Source: Clostridium lacusfryxellense (GTDB taxonomy: Bacteria; Bacillota; Clostridia; Clostridiales; Clostridiaceae). Taken from it: a stretch of 64,000 nucleotides of DNA. The DNA lies in NCBI RefSeq assembly GCF_018861735.1, contig NZ_JAHLEB010000019.1, forward strand, positions 24,850-88,849, in the 5' to 3' direction. Within the stretch, counting starts at the first letter, position 1; each line of letters starts with the position of its first letter. Made by a program: the position numbers and the translations under genes. Shown here one piece after another: positions 9,618 through 18,406 of the stretch. The notes beneath the pieces were generated by a model. That model saw only the letters and a program-made list of their open reading frames with translations, was not told where the DNA came from and did not search any database.

Positions 9618-9641
9618 ATTTGTTAAAGTGTATATTCTATT

Positions 9642-9920
9642 TTATAGATTTAAAGCATTAATAACTTTATCGCAAGTGGCATCCATTCCCATTTGAGTTA
9701 CAAATGCTAAACCTGATACAACAGGTATGTCTAACTTAATGTTATTAGGTCCTATCAAAACAATAACATCTGGGTTTATAGCTTCTATATTAGCGGTGTA
9801 AACATTAGCCCCTTCTACATCTACATCAATGGCTTTTTTCTCACAATATTCCTTAATATAGTTTACTGCAGCCTCTAATTTATGTTGCGAAGTTCCAGTT
9901 GCAACTAGTATTTTCTTCAT
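9642..9920 (-). CDS. Orphan PTS EIIB-like protein lacking the active cysteine
   Basis: This 92-residue protein begins MKKILVATGTSQHKLEAA, the fold and spacing of GatB/lactose-type PTS EIIB domains. In those proteins the first loop carries the phosphorylated Cys (VACG-like); here the position reads VATG, so phosphotransfer by the usual route is not possible. I choose the ATG at 9920 because GGAGG lies between it and the upstream in-frame ATGs at 9938 and 9935. No EIIA, EIIC or sugar gene is adjacent. It may be a regulatory or structural relic of an EIIB. Confidence 0.65.
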   Translation of the reverse strand: MKKILVATGTSQHKLEAAVNYIKEYCEKKAIDVDVEGANVYTANIEAINPDVIVLIGPNNIKLDIPVVSGLAFVTQMGMDATCDKVINALNL

Positions 9921-10178
9921 AATAATAACCTCCATCATCTTTTTATCGTTTTGGTGATTTAAATGATACTATTTTTGATATCCTTTACAGAATAACATTA
10001 TAGCTCTTATTTGTAAAACTAAAGTTATAGTGAATTAAATAACACTTATTTATTTGTATTACTAAATGAAATTAGTTCTGAATAGAAATAAAGAAATTAG
10101 GTATACAGAAAAGTTTAATTCAGTCGATAACTATATAGATAATTAATATAGAAATAGACTGAAGGAGTAGATGGAATT

Positions 10179-11054
10179 ATGAAAGATGTAAGAGTTTTGA
10201 TTGTTGATGATTCACCTTTTCAAATAGCATTATTAGCAGATATTCTAACCGAAAGTGGATTTGATGTAGTTGGTGAGGCAAAATGCTTAGAAGAAGTTAT
10301 TGAGGAAGTTAGCAGAATAAGACCCAATTTAGTAACTATGGATATGACTCTTCCAGGAACAGATGGATTTGAATGTACAAGAGCAATACATAAAATTGAT
10401 AAAGATATTAAAGTGATAATTGTTAGTTCGATGATGGATGATGAACTTATAAGAAAAGCAAAGAAAACTCATGTATGTGGATACATTCAGAAACCTGTTG
10501 ATTCAGAAGAGTTATCATTATTAATAAATAGAGTTATGGCAGATGAAGAACTATATTTAGAGCTAGAAAAATTATATCCAGATGTATTTAAAGAGGCTTT
10601 ATTAAATATTTTCAATAAGCTTACAAAAACAGTGCCGGAAATTACAAATGAAAGTAATGATAATCTTGCTATACATAGTGAAGGTATATCAATAGTTATG
10701 GGGATTACAGGTAAATATTCAGGTAGACTAATTTTGGATATGTCATCAGATACTGCAACGAGCCTTGCAACCGTTTTATTAAAAAGAGAACCTAAAACTA
10801 ATGAAGAATTACTAAATGTTATGTCAGAAATAGCTAACATGTTTGCTGGAAATGCATGCTCAATGATAAACAAGAAAAATAAGTTGTTTGGCCTAAGGGT
10901 TGCACCACCAACTATATTTCATGGCGAGTCAATAAATATATCAAAAGCAGAACTTGAGAATACTTTCTCGGCTATTGTTGAATCTCAATTCGGAAATTTG
11001 TCAATAAATATAGGGTTTAATAGAGGTGATGGGGAATGGATGTCAATCATATAA
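10179..11054 (+). CDS. CheY-like receiver fused to a CheX-type phosphatase domain
   Basis: This 291-residue protein has an N-terminal receiver (residues 1-120, acid pair D10 D11, phospho-acceptor D55, conserved KP in IQKPVD) and a C-terminal CheX/CheC-like domain (about 135-291). The latter carries the ExxN catalytic helix motif EIANMFAGN. CheX dephosphorylates CheY-P in chemotaxis, so the fusion may be a self-limiting response regulator or a phosphate sink. AAGGAG precedes the ATG. Its end overlaps the next gene, another CheX, by 19 bases. Confidence 0.88.
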   Translation: MKDVRVLIVDDSPFQIALLADILTESGFDVVGEAKCLEEVIEEVSRIRPNLVTMDMTLPGTDGFECTRAIHKIDKDIKVIIVSSMMDDELIRKAKKTHVCGYIQKPVDSEELSLLINRVMADEELYLELEKLYPDVFKEALLNIFNKLTKTVPEITNESNDNLAIHSEGISIVMGITGKYSGRLILDMSSDTATSLATVLLKREPKTNEELLNVMSEIANMFAGNACSMINKKNKLFGLRVAPPTIFHGESINISKAELENTFSAIVESQFGNLSINIGFNRGDGEWMSII

Positions 11055-11503
11055 ATCCAGTTTTGGAGGCATTTAATATTATAATGCCACAACTAGGGTT
11101 AAATAATATTCAGAAAAATGGAGTTAGCGTAAAGGGTAAATATATAAAAAGCATTGGTGTTGTCATTATTATTGGAATTATTGGTGATGTTAAAGGTAAT
11201 ATTATCTATGGAATGAGTGTAGATACTGCAAAAAAAATAGCTTCAGTAATGATGATGGGTATGCCTGTAGATAACTTTGATGAGTTACCGCAAAGTGCAA
11301 TCTCTGAACTGGTTAATATGTTAACAGCAAATGTTGCAATGAATTTCTCAAAAGATAATATAGATGTAGACATATCTACACCTACCCTTATTGAAGGTGA
11401 TTTTACTGCGAGTAGTAATGCTGATAAAATTTTGTGCGTTGAAATGAGCGTAGATGGAATGATTATTGAGGTTAATATATCTTTAGAAAAAAATAGAATA
11501 TAG
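11036..11503 (+). CDS. cheX: CheX-type chemotaxis phosphatase
   Basis: This 155-residue protein is a stand-alone CheX-like domain with the ExxN motif in ISELVNMLTANVA and the typical beta-sheet alternation around it. It would dephosphorylate a CheY-like protein, plausibly the receiver in the overlapping upstream gene. The ATG at 11036 lies inside the end of that gene, with GAGGTG at 11023-11028 as ribosome site, so translation is coupled. A terminator follows. Confidence 0.85.
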   Translation: MDVNHINPVLEAFNIIMPQLGLNNIQKNGVSVKGKYIKSIGVVIIIGIIGDVKGNIIYGMSVDTAKKIASVMMMGMPVDNFDELPQSAISELVNMLTANVAMNFSKDNIDVDISTPTLIEGDFTASSNADKILCVEMSVDGMIIEVNISLEKNRI

Positions 11504-11515
11504 TTATAATTAATT

Positions 11516-11551
11516 GAGAGCCAGTGGATATTTATTTATCTGCTGGCTCTC
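11516..11551. terminator. Bidirectional terminator, second copy of the GAGAGCCAG hairpin
   Basis: Arms 11516-11530 and 11537-11551 pair over 15 bp with two G-T pairs. The right arm is identical to that of the hairpin at 9586-9617. It lies between convergent genes. Confidence 0.8.
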
Positions 11552-11586
11552 TATTATAATGTATAATATTATTTTTTCTTAGGTAT

Positions 11587-12078
11587 CTAAGGGGTATATT
11601 GTCCTACTACTTTAACAATTACATCATGTTTGGTATAGATATAGCATAAGATTTGTGGATACTTATTTGAGACACTTTTTAAAGTATTATAGGAAGCAGA
11701 ATGGTTATTAATATCATTTTTAATAGGGTCAATCAAAAATCCCAAAAGGTTTAGTGAGGCATTAGGATCTATAACATAGTTTTTTTTCACTTTATTATTA
11801 TTAATTATATAGTAATCATCATCAACATAATATTCGCCATTTTCATATATAGCAGTCCCATTTTTTTTTGCTGCTTTTATAGCAGCATTTCCTTTTAGAA
11901 ATTTAACATCGTCAAATCTTAAATATCTCTTGCCACTTTCTTCATATACCATAGATATATAACCAATTTGTTTAGAGTTATCTAATATATTGTTTTTAAT
12001 AAAATAGACTGTAGATAGTAAAATAACTACGCAGGCTAATATAATTCTTACTTTGGGTTTGTATAAATTAGTATTCAT
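11587..12078 (-). CDS. Membrane-anchored protein of unknown function
   Basis: This 163-residue protein has one N-terminal hydrophobic helix (about residues 10-27) and a polar outer part rich in Tyr, Asn, Asp and Lys, with GEYYVDDDYYIINN in the middle. GGTGG precedes the ATG on the minus strand. I recognise no family. It ends between the chemotaxis pair and the TcaA-like gene and is divergent from the latter. Confidence 0.65.
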   Translation of the reverse strand: MNTNLYKPKVRIILACVVILLSTVYFIKNNILDNSKQIGYISMVYEESGKRYLRFDDVKFLKGNAAIKAAKKNGTAIYENGEYYVDDDYYIINNNKVKKNYVIDPNASLNLLGFLIDPIKNDINNHSASYNTLKSVSNKYPQILCYIYTKHDVIVKVVGQYTP

Positions 12079-12296
12079 AATTACCCACCTTTTATAATCA
12101 AATTTAAATAATTTATAATATATTTTATATCTTTTGTATTATTCATATCTTAACCTAAATTTAGTTTTATACTTAATAATTAATATTTAACGTCAGTAAA
12201 TTTATAACAGTAAAAGAGGAATATAACAACAAATGTAGAATAATGAAATTGTATAGGTAAATTTAGGGTAAGAATATAGGAAGGCGGGAAATTATA

Positions 12297-13829
12297 ATGG
12301 TTAAATGTTCAAGTTGTGGAGCGGAAATTTTAGGGGGACAGAAATTTTGTATAAAATGTGGCGCAAAGGTTAGTGTAGAAAATATAGGAGTACAGAACCA
12401 AGATCAATCTTCACAAAGTCAAAGTGTAGATGAAAATCATGCAGATCAAACCCAAAAGGTTAAGTTGCCAAAAGTTAATTTTAATCTTACTAAAAAGAAT
12501 AAAATCATTGCAATTGTTACAGTAATTACTGTTGTTTTATTAATAATTGCCGGTAATGTAGGGAAATCGTTAACAAGCAGGGAAAAGGTTGTTGAAAAGT
12601 TTAATCAGGCTTTAGCTTCCAAAAACTCTTCGAAATTAGCTAAATACATAGATTCTACAGATGTAAATCAAAAGATTGATGGTAAAGGTGTTGATGGGTT
12701 ATTAAGTTATATTAAAAAAAATCCATCCTATGAAAATGAAATTAAAACATCAATAGAGGATCAATCATCAAAAATTGACACGGCTTCTAAATCAAAAGAG
12801 AGTGCGCAGGAGCTTTTGGAGCAGTTGGCTTTAGATTTTGATACAACAGATGATTTATTTACATTGAAGAAGAAAGGCAAGACTTGGCTTTTTTACGATA
12901 AATATGTTCTCGAATTCAAACCTGTTTATATTAAGTTGGAAACAAATTATAAAGATACGCAGATTTTTTTAGATGATAAGCTGATTGCTACTGCAGACAA
13001 AGAAAAATATGAAAAAGAAGTAGGACCTTATATGCCGGGTTTATATAAAATGAAAACTTCACTTAAAGGGAAATACTCAAATATTGAAAAAACCGAAGAT
13101 GTGGATTTAGTAAAAGCAGGCAGTTCAAGCGATGGAAATCAAAGGGTTGCATCAGTGGATTTAAATATGGATGCATATGAAATATCAGTTGAGTCTGATT
13201 TTGAAGATTCAAAGCTTTTTGTAAATGCTAAGGATACAGGGATATTAGTCAAGGATGCAAAACAATTTGGTCCTGTTTCTAAGGATGGATCAGTCAAACT
13301 ATACGCACAGAAAGAATTCCCTTGGGGCATAGAAAAAAGTAAAGAAGTAAAAGTTACTGGAGAGAACACGATTACTTTGAATATAGCTGGAGCGAATGAT
13401 AAAGTAACAGCAACATTAATGGATACAATAAATGTGTATAAAAAAGGTTGGGCTGAATCAAGAACATCACGTGATGTATCAAAAATTCTAAATGTAAGTG
13501 AAAAGAGAAAGAAAATCTCTATTGAGGCTATAGAAGATATGATTAAAAACAAGGATTTAACTATTTTTAAAATGAAAACATCACTTTTTGATTTGGATAG
13601 TATTATTGTATATCAGAAGGATAATAAATATTATGCTGAAGTGGACGATTTCGGAAAAGCTGATTATATAGAGTATAAAGAAGCAGGCACGGTACCTACG
13701 GCTGTAGAGAAACAATGTGAATTTAAGTATGTATTGATTTATGATGAAACATCGAAAAAATGGCTAGTGGATTCCGTTGATGATTTATATGGCACGCCAT
13801 CAGAAAATACAAAAGAATTTACTTTTTAA
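12297..13829 (+). CDS. Zinc-ribbon membrane protein of the TcaA/YvbJ type
   Basis: This 510-residue protein starts with a zinc ribbon (CSSCGAE, then FCIKCGA, residues 4-24), then a low-complexity Gln/Ser linker, one transmembrane helix (about 68-90) and a large extracellular part. The extracellular part has a helical domain (about 97-200), two beta domains each containing a short Y/F-P-W or Y-P-G turn, and a C-terminal NTF2-like domain (about 380-500). This order is that of TcaA and YvbJ, envelope proteins tied to glycopeptide or wall stress. The ribosome site is AGGAAGGCGGG. It lies just upstream of the Tad locus together with two small proteins. Confidence 0.82.
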   Translation: MVKCSSCGAEILGGQKFCIKCGAKVSVENIGVQNQDQSSQSQSVDENHADQTQKVKLPKVNFNLTKKNKIIAIVTVITVVLLIIAGNVGKSLTSREKVVEKFNQALASKNSSKLAKYIDSTDVNQKIDGKGVDGLLSYIKKNPSYENEIKTSIEDQSSKIDTASKSKESAQELLEQLALDFDTTDDLFTLKKKGKTWLFYDKYVLEFKPVYIKLETNYKDTQIFLDDKLIATADKEKYEKEVGPYMPGLYKMKTSLKGKYSNIEKTEDVDLVKAGSSSDGNQRVASVDLNMDAYEISVESDFEDSKLFVNAKDTGILVKDAKQFGPVSKDGSVKLYAQKEFPWGIEKSKEVKVTGENTITLNIAGANDKVTATLMDTINVYKKGWAESRTSRDVSKILNVSEKRKKISIEAIEDMIKNKDLTIFKMKTSLFDLDSIIVYQKDNKYYAEVDDFGKADYIEYKEAGTVPTAVEKQCEFKYVLIYDETSKKWLVDSVDDLYGTPSENTKEFTF

Positions 13830-14001
13830 TTCTAATTAATATTTAAATATGTAAATGGGATTGTATAACATCGGTAGTAATAGTTGTTATGCAGTCCTAT
13901 TTAGTCATATTAGTAGAATGAATAGAATATGTTGAGCTTTTATGATATAATTGGATTTAATAACAAATTATATATTTAAATGTAAAAAAAGGGGAGAACT
14001 T

Positions 14002-14433
14002 ATGTCTTTTATGAATAATTTATCAAGAATTGCTAAATCTGTAGGCGATAACGCAAGCAATATGGCAAAGAAATCTGGAGAAATGATTGAAATTACAAAA
14101 TTGAACATAGCTATTCAATCACAAGAGGACAAAATAAAGATTGCTAAAAATGAAATAGGGGCTACTATTTTTTCGAAATTCGAAGAAGGAGAAGCTGTAG
14201 ATCCTGATATTTTGCAGTACTGCAACTCAATAAATCAAGTTAAGAGTGATATATTGGACATACAACTTAAGATTTCTAAATTAAAAAATGTGATCAGCTG
14301 CGAGAAATGTGGACAAGAGATTGCTTTAGATACTGATTTTTGCCCTAATTGTGGTGAAAGGCATGTTACTCAAGAGGCGTCTACACCTAAGGTAGATATT
14401 GAGTTTGAGGAAAACAAAGAAAATATTGAATAG
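14002..14433 (+). CDS. Coiled-coil protein with C-terminal zinc ribbon
   Basis: This 143-residue protein has a helical N-terminal two thirds, likely coiled coil, and a C-terminal zinc ribbon with CEKCGQE and FCPNCGERH. The start is ATG 14002 with AAGGGGAG at 13989-13996; an in-frame ATG at 13951 lacks a ribosome site. It probably forms a unit with the following membrane protein, 17 bases on, and may work with the TcaA-like zinc-ribbon protein upstream. Function unknown. Confidence 0.75.
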   Translation: MSFMNNLSRIAKSVGDNASNMAKKSGEMIEITKLNIAIQSQEDKIKIAKNEIGATIFSKFEEGEAVDPDILQYCNSINQVKSDILDIQLKISKLKNVISCEKCGQEIALDTDFCPNCGERHVTQEASTPKVDIEFEENKENIE

Positions 14434-14450
14434 CTAGGGGGGATTTATTA

Positions 14451-14825
14451 ATGAATACATACGAAAATATAAGTAAAGAATTAAGATCATACTTTTCAAC
14501 CAATACTTTTTTTAGATTAGCATTACCATTCGATATGTTCGTTGTTTATGGTTGCGCGGGAGTAATGATTATAAATAGATTTATTAGCTTAGGTTCTTTA
14601 CTTGGTTCAATTGCTTTTTATGGTTTTATAATTGGATTACTTCTTAGTTTTGCTAATGATAATAAAAAAATAATGTATCGTGGTCTTTTTGCATATGCAG
14701 GATTACATGTGTATACAGTTCTACTATATGTAATAAAGTTTAGAATTGTTGATTTTAGTTCGCTTATGGACCTTCTTGTTTTTGGAGGAATTGGTTACTT
14801 AGTATTTAAAAAAAGATACAGTTAG
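14451..14825 (+). CDS. Small integral membrane protein
   Basis: This 124-residue protein has four hydrophobic segments (about residues 22-40, 44-64, 72-92 and 98-116) and a basic tail. It has a G6-run ribosome site 17 bases after the zinc-ribbon gene. A terminator lies 70 bases later, so these two genes end a transcript. No family recognised. Confidence 0.7.
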   Translation: MNTYENISKELRSYFSTNTFFRLALPFDMFVVYGCAGVMIINRFISLGSLLGSIAFYGFIIGLLLSFANDNKKIMYRGLFAYAGLHVYTVLLYVIKFRIVDFSSLMDLLVFGGIGYLVFKKRYS

Positions 14826-14893
14826 CGGCATTATTTCTAATAATAAAAATGCACCAATAAATTAATATAAAAAATGTATACTGGAGTAAGATG

Positions 14894-14928
14894 ATGATTT
14901 CTGTAATATTGACAGAAATCATTTTTTA
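14894..14928 (+). terminator. Terminator after the small membrane protein gene
   Basis: A perfect 11-bp stem (14894-14904, 14912-14922) with a 7-base loop is followed by TTTTT. Confidence 0.85.
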
Positions 14929-15120
14929 TATTAAATAAATAACGGTACATATAATTTAAAAACATTTCGACAATAATATATTAAATTAAGTCTATTTTTC
15001 GTAAAAAACTAATATGAATCAATTTACAATTAAAGAGTACAAATAAGCAAAGCCATTTATTATATAACAACTATAATTTTATGATTTAGGTGGAAGCTTT
15101 GCATAAAAGAGAGTAATTTG

Positions 15121-15186
15121 ATGAATGAAAAAAAAGGGGAAATAAAGGAAATTTATAATTTGCATAGAAGTATGTTAAATACATGA
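15121..15186 (+). other. Possible 21-residue leader peptide upstream of tadZ
   Basis: ATG at 15121 opens 21 codons (MNEKKGEIKEIYNLHRSMLNT) ending in TGA at 15184-15186, 70 bases before tadZ. Only a weak GAGAG precedes it. It is listed because it sits in the leader of a large operon; it may be chance. Confidence 0.2.
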
Positions 15187-15256
15187 ATTATATATGAAGA
15201 ATTTATGAACAAACTAGAAAATTTAAATGCTAATTTTTCTAAAAGGAGTGGTTGTT

Positions 15257-16324
15257 TTGGTAAAAATAAAACTTGTTATTGCGGATACTGACGAGATATA
15301 TGTAAATAGGCTAATTAATTTTTTTAGCGGTAGTTATAATGATGAATTAGAAATGTATTCATTTACTAACATGGACACATTAAATGATTTTATATCAAAC
15401 AATAAAGTTGATGTATTAATTGCAACTGAATCATTTGGAATCAATATTAAGGAGATACCTGAAAAAATTGCTTTTGCTTATTTTTCTGATTCAGTATCCA
15501 TAGATACAATAAGTGGAGTTAGAACAGTATGTAAATATCAAAAGGTGGATTTAATTTATAAAGAAATTCTTAGCTTATATTCTGAGAAGACAACAAATGT
15601 TATTGGATATAAATCGGAAAATGGAGAAATCACTAAAATACATACGTTTTTGTCTTGTAGTGGGGGCACAGGAACTTCAACTGTAGCTGCTGCTTATGCG
15701 ATAAACATGGCCCGTAAGGAGAAAAAAGTACTTTATCTTAATTTTGAATTGCTAGGATCTACAAATGCATTTTTTAATGCAGAGGGGCTTTTTAATTTCA
15801 GTGATGTTATTTATGCAATTAAAAGTAAAAAGTCAAATTTAATATTAAAGCTTGAGAGTACTGTTAAAAAAGATCCTACAGGTGTATTTTTCTATGATGC
15901 TTGCAAGATGCCCTTTGATGTTATGGAAATGAGTAAAGAAGATATAAAAAAATTGTTAGACGAACTGAAAATTGCCGGAATATATGATTACATAATTATA
16001 GACACAGATTTTACATTAAATAAAAAGATGAACTTAATTATACAATATTCTAATTCACTGGTTTTTGTTTCAGATGGTACAGAAGTTGCAATAGCAAAAT
16101 TTAAAATGTCCTATGAAGCATTAAAGGTTTTAGAGGAAGAACAGAAGATAAGTTTATTCTCAAAGATATCTCTTATTTATAACAAGTTTAGTAGTGAGAA
16201 TGGAAAATATATAGATGATGAAAGCATAAATGTACTTGGAGGTACTCCTAGATATAAGAATGCTACAACGGTTCAGATAGCTCAACAAATATCTGAAATG
16301 GGTATCTTTAATAATATTAAATAA
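15257..16324 (+). CDS. tadZ: Tad pilus localisation ATPase TadZ/CpaE
   Basis: This protein of about 355 residues has an N-terminal degenerate receiver-like domain (about 1-110) and a C-terminal MinD/ParA-like ATPase domain. The P-loop reads SGGTGTST (about 135-142): the Lys of the deviant Walker A box is replaced by Thr, as described for atypical TadZ proteins. TadZ places the pilus machine at a cell site. I choose TTG 15257 because AAAAGGAG (15241-15248) lies 8 bases before it; the ATG at 15227 is upstream of that site. It is the first gene of the locus; tadA follows after 26 bases. Confidence 0.88.
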   Translation: MVKIKLVIADTDEIYVNRLINFFSGSYNDELEMYSFTNMDTLNDFISNNKVDVLIATESFGINIKEIPEKIAFAYFSDSVSIDTISGVRTVCKYQKVDLIYKEILSLYSEKTTNVIGYKSENGEITKIHTFLSCSGGTGTSTVAAAYAINMARKEKKVLYLNFELLGSTNAFFNAEGLFNFSDVIYAIKSKKSNLILKLESTVKKDPTGVFFYDACKMPFDVMEMSKEDIKKLLDELKIAGIYDYIIIDTDFTLNKKMNLIIQYSNSLVFVSDGTEVAIAKFKMSYEALKVLEEEQKISLFSKISLIYNKFSSENGKYIDDESINVLGGTPRYKNATTVQIAQQISEMGIFNNIK

Positions 16325-16350
16325 TATAACTATTTAAAGAGGTGAGTTAG

Positions 16351-17589
16351 ATGAATGAAGAAAAATTACCGGAATTCATATTAGGGATTAAAAAACACAT
16401 AATTGATGATGTATCAATTATGAATCTTACAGATGAAGAACTTGAAAATCAGATAGAAAAGATTGTTCTAGAAAGAATAGGCGGACAATATTTGCCTATG
16501 GAGCAGAAAATTGCAATTGTTGAGGATATTTATAGTTCTATACGTGGGTTTGGATTATTAGATACTATTATTAGTGATGATAGTATAACTGAAGTAATGA
16601 TTAATGGGGCTGATAATATCTTCATTGAGAAAAGCGGAAAGCTGATAAAGCTAGACAAAAAGTTTGAAAGTCAACGTCGACTTGAAGACATTATACAAAG
16701 GATAGTTGGGCTTGCCGGTAGAGAAATTAATCAAGCTAGTCCTATTGTAGATACGAGATTACCAGATGGATCCCGAGTAAATGTTGTTTTGCCTCCGATA
16801 TCTTTGAGTGGACCAATAGTCACTATTCGTAAGTTTTCAAAAACTCCAATGACAATGGAAAAACTTTTAAAGTACGAATCTTTAACTCCGGAGGTAGCAC
16901 AGACACTCCAAATGTTTGTTGAAGCAAAATATAATATTTTTATTAGTGGCGGTACAGGATCTGGTAAAACAACCTTCCTTAATGCACTGACAAATTATAT
17001 ACCAAGGGGAGAACGTATTATAACAATAGAGGATTCTGCTGAATTACAAATAACTGGAATTGATAATTTAGTTAGCCTAGAAACGCGAAATGCCAATACA
17101 TCAGGCACAGGGGAAGTTACAATTAGGGATTTAATTAAATCTTCACTCCGTATGAGGCCAGAAAGAATTGTTGTTGGAGAAGTCAGAGGTGGGGAAGCAC
17201 TTGATATGTTACAAGCCATGAATACGGGTCATGATGGTTCACTTTCAACTGGACATGCCAATTCCACAGAGGATATGCTTAGTCGTTTAGAAACAATGGT
17301 GTTAACAGGCGCTTCTGGGTTGCCTCTTGATGCAGTTAGGCAGCAAATAGCTTCTGCAGTTGATATAATAATACATTTATCAAGACTTAGAGACCATTCA
17401 AGAAAAACCATGGAGATAACTGAAGTTCTAAAATATGAAAATGGTAAAATACAATTAAACCCTCTTTATATATTTGAAGAAGACGATAATAGTACTATGG
17501 AAAAAGTTTCTGGAAAATTGGTAAGAACAAAAAATCCACTTCAAAACAATTTAAAACTTAAATTGTCTGGTATGAAATCAGAGATATAG
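16351..17589 (+). CDS. tadA: Tad/Flp pilus assembly ATPase TadA (CpaF)
   Basis: This 412-residue secretion ATPase powers Flp pilus assembly. It shows an N-terminal domain with EVMINGADNIFIE (about 81-93), Walker A GGTGSGKTT (200-208), an acidic box TIEDSAELQ (225-233), Walker B RIVVGEVRGGEA (272-283) and the His box NTGHDGSLSTGHANS (291-305). Length and motif order are those of CpaF/TadA. GAGGTG precedes the ATG, and the tadB-like gene follows after 12 bases. All catalytic motifs are intact, so the system should be active. Confidence 0.96.
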   Translation: MNEEKLPEFILGIKKHIIDDVSIMNLTDEELENQIEKIVLERIGGQYLPMEQKIAIVEDIYSSIRGFGLLDTIISDDSITEVMINGADNIFIEKSGKLIKLDKKFESQRRLEDIIQRIVGLAGREINQASPIVDTRLPDGSRVNVVLPPISLSGPIVTIRKFSKTPMTMEKLLKYESLTPEVAQTLQMFVEAKYNIFISGGTGSGKTTFLNALTNYIPRGERIITIEDSAELQITGIDNLVSLETRNANTSGTGEVTIRDLIKSSLRMRPERIVVGEVRGGEALDMLQAMNTGHDGSLSTGHANSTEDMLSRLETMVLTGASGLPLDAVRQQIASAVDIIIHLSRLRDHSRKTMEITEVLKYENGKIQLNPLYIFEEDDNSTMEKVSGKLVRTKNPLQNNLKLKLSGMKSEI

Positions 17590-17601
17590 GGGGGTGAGGT
17601 A

Positions 17602-18396
17602 ATGGCACTATTCAAAAAAAAGATTAAAATTGAACCTAAACATTATTTATTTCCTGATGCTAAGGTGTACTTTGAATATAATTTGAGTATAAAAGAAAAA
17701 ATATTATATTTTTTAATTGCTTTTTGTGTTGGAAGTATAGTTGGATACATATTCTATTCAAAAATTGTCATAGCAATAATTGCAGGTTTGGTAGCTGGGT
17801 ATGCTTTTATACCAATAAGAAGAAAGCAAATTATTAATAATCAAATTAAAAAATTAAGAATTCAATTTAGAGATTTGTTAGAAACACTCTCCACATCTAT
17901 TAGTGCAGGTAAAAACATTATAGATTCATTTATTGCTTCATATGATGATTTGAAAGGACAATATTCGGAGTCAGCAGACATGGTATTAGAAGTTAAAAAT
18001 ATCGTAAGTGGAGTTAATAATAACGTTAATATTGAAGATTTGCTACTTGATTTAGCAGAGCGTAGTGGTGTTGAGGACATTATTAGTTTCGCGGATGTAT
18101 TCGAAATTTGTTATCGTAAAGGCGGTAATATTAAGGAGATAATCAAGAATACATATGAAATTATTGATGATAAGATGCAAATTGATATGGAGATAGAAAC
18201 AATGGTTACCTCTGCAAAAACAGAACAAAAGATGATGCTTGTAATGCCCATATTATTCGTATTTATTATGAAATCTATGGGTGGAGGATTAAGTGGGCAA
18301 GGAACTCCAATAAGTATTGTAACAACAACAATAGCATTATGCCTCTTTGCACTAGCATATTTTGTTGGTACAAAAATTATGGCTATAAAATTATGA
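17602..18396 (+). CDS. TadB-like inner-membrane platform protein
   Basis: This 264-residue protein has two helices near the N-terminus (about 28-70) and two at the C-terminus (about 210-262), flanking a soluble helical T2SSF domain with FRDLLETLSTSISAGKN and a later MQIDMEIETMVTSAKTEQKMM. This is the GspF/TadB layout. It forms the membrane platform with TadC. The ribosome site is a G6 run plus TGAGG. The next gene starts right after its stop. Confidence 0.88.
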   Translation: MALFKKKIKIEPKHYLFPDAKVYFEYNLSIKEKILYFLIAFCVGSIVGYIFYSKIVIAIIAGLVAGYAFIPIRRKQIINNQIKKLRIQFRDLLETLSTSISAGKNIIDSFIASYDDLKGQYSESADMVLEVKNIVSGVNNNVNIEDLLLDLAERSGVEDIISFADVFEICYRKGGNIKEIIKNTYEIIDDKMQIDMEIETMVTSAKTEQKMMLVMPILFVFIMKSMGGGLSGQGTPISIVTTTIALCLFALAYFVGTKIMAIKL

Positions 18397-18406
18397 GGTG
18401 GTTTAT

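Larger units (their letters stand above)
14826..15256 (+). other. Intergenic leader region before the Tad locus
   Basis: This 431-base stretch holds the terminator at 14894-14928, then AT-rich DNA. A GCAAAGC/GCTTTGC inverted repeat has arms at 15047-15053 and 15096-15102, about 42 bases apart. A 21-codon open frame lies at 15121-15186. The Tad promoter should be here, but I cannot name a clear -35/-10 pair. Confidence 0.5.

Noticed and set aside
15041..15110. A cyclic-di-GMP (GEMM) riboswitch before tadZ, suggested by GCAAAGCC
   Set aside because: Only the short GCAAAGC/GCTTTGC pairing is present; the conserved second stem and tetraloop-receptor parts are not recognisable.
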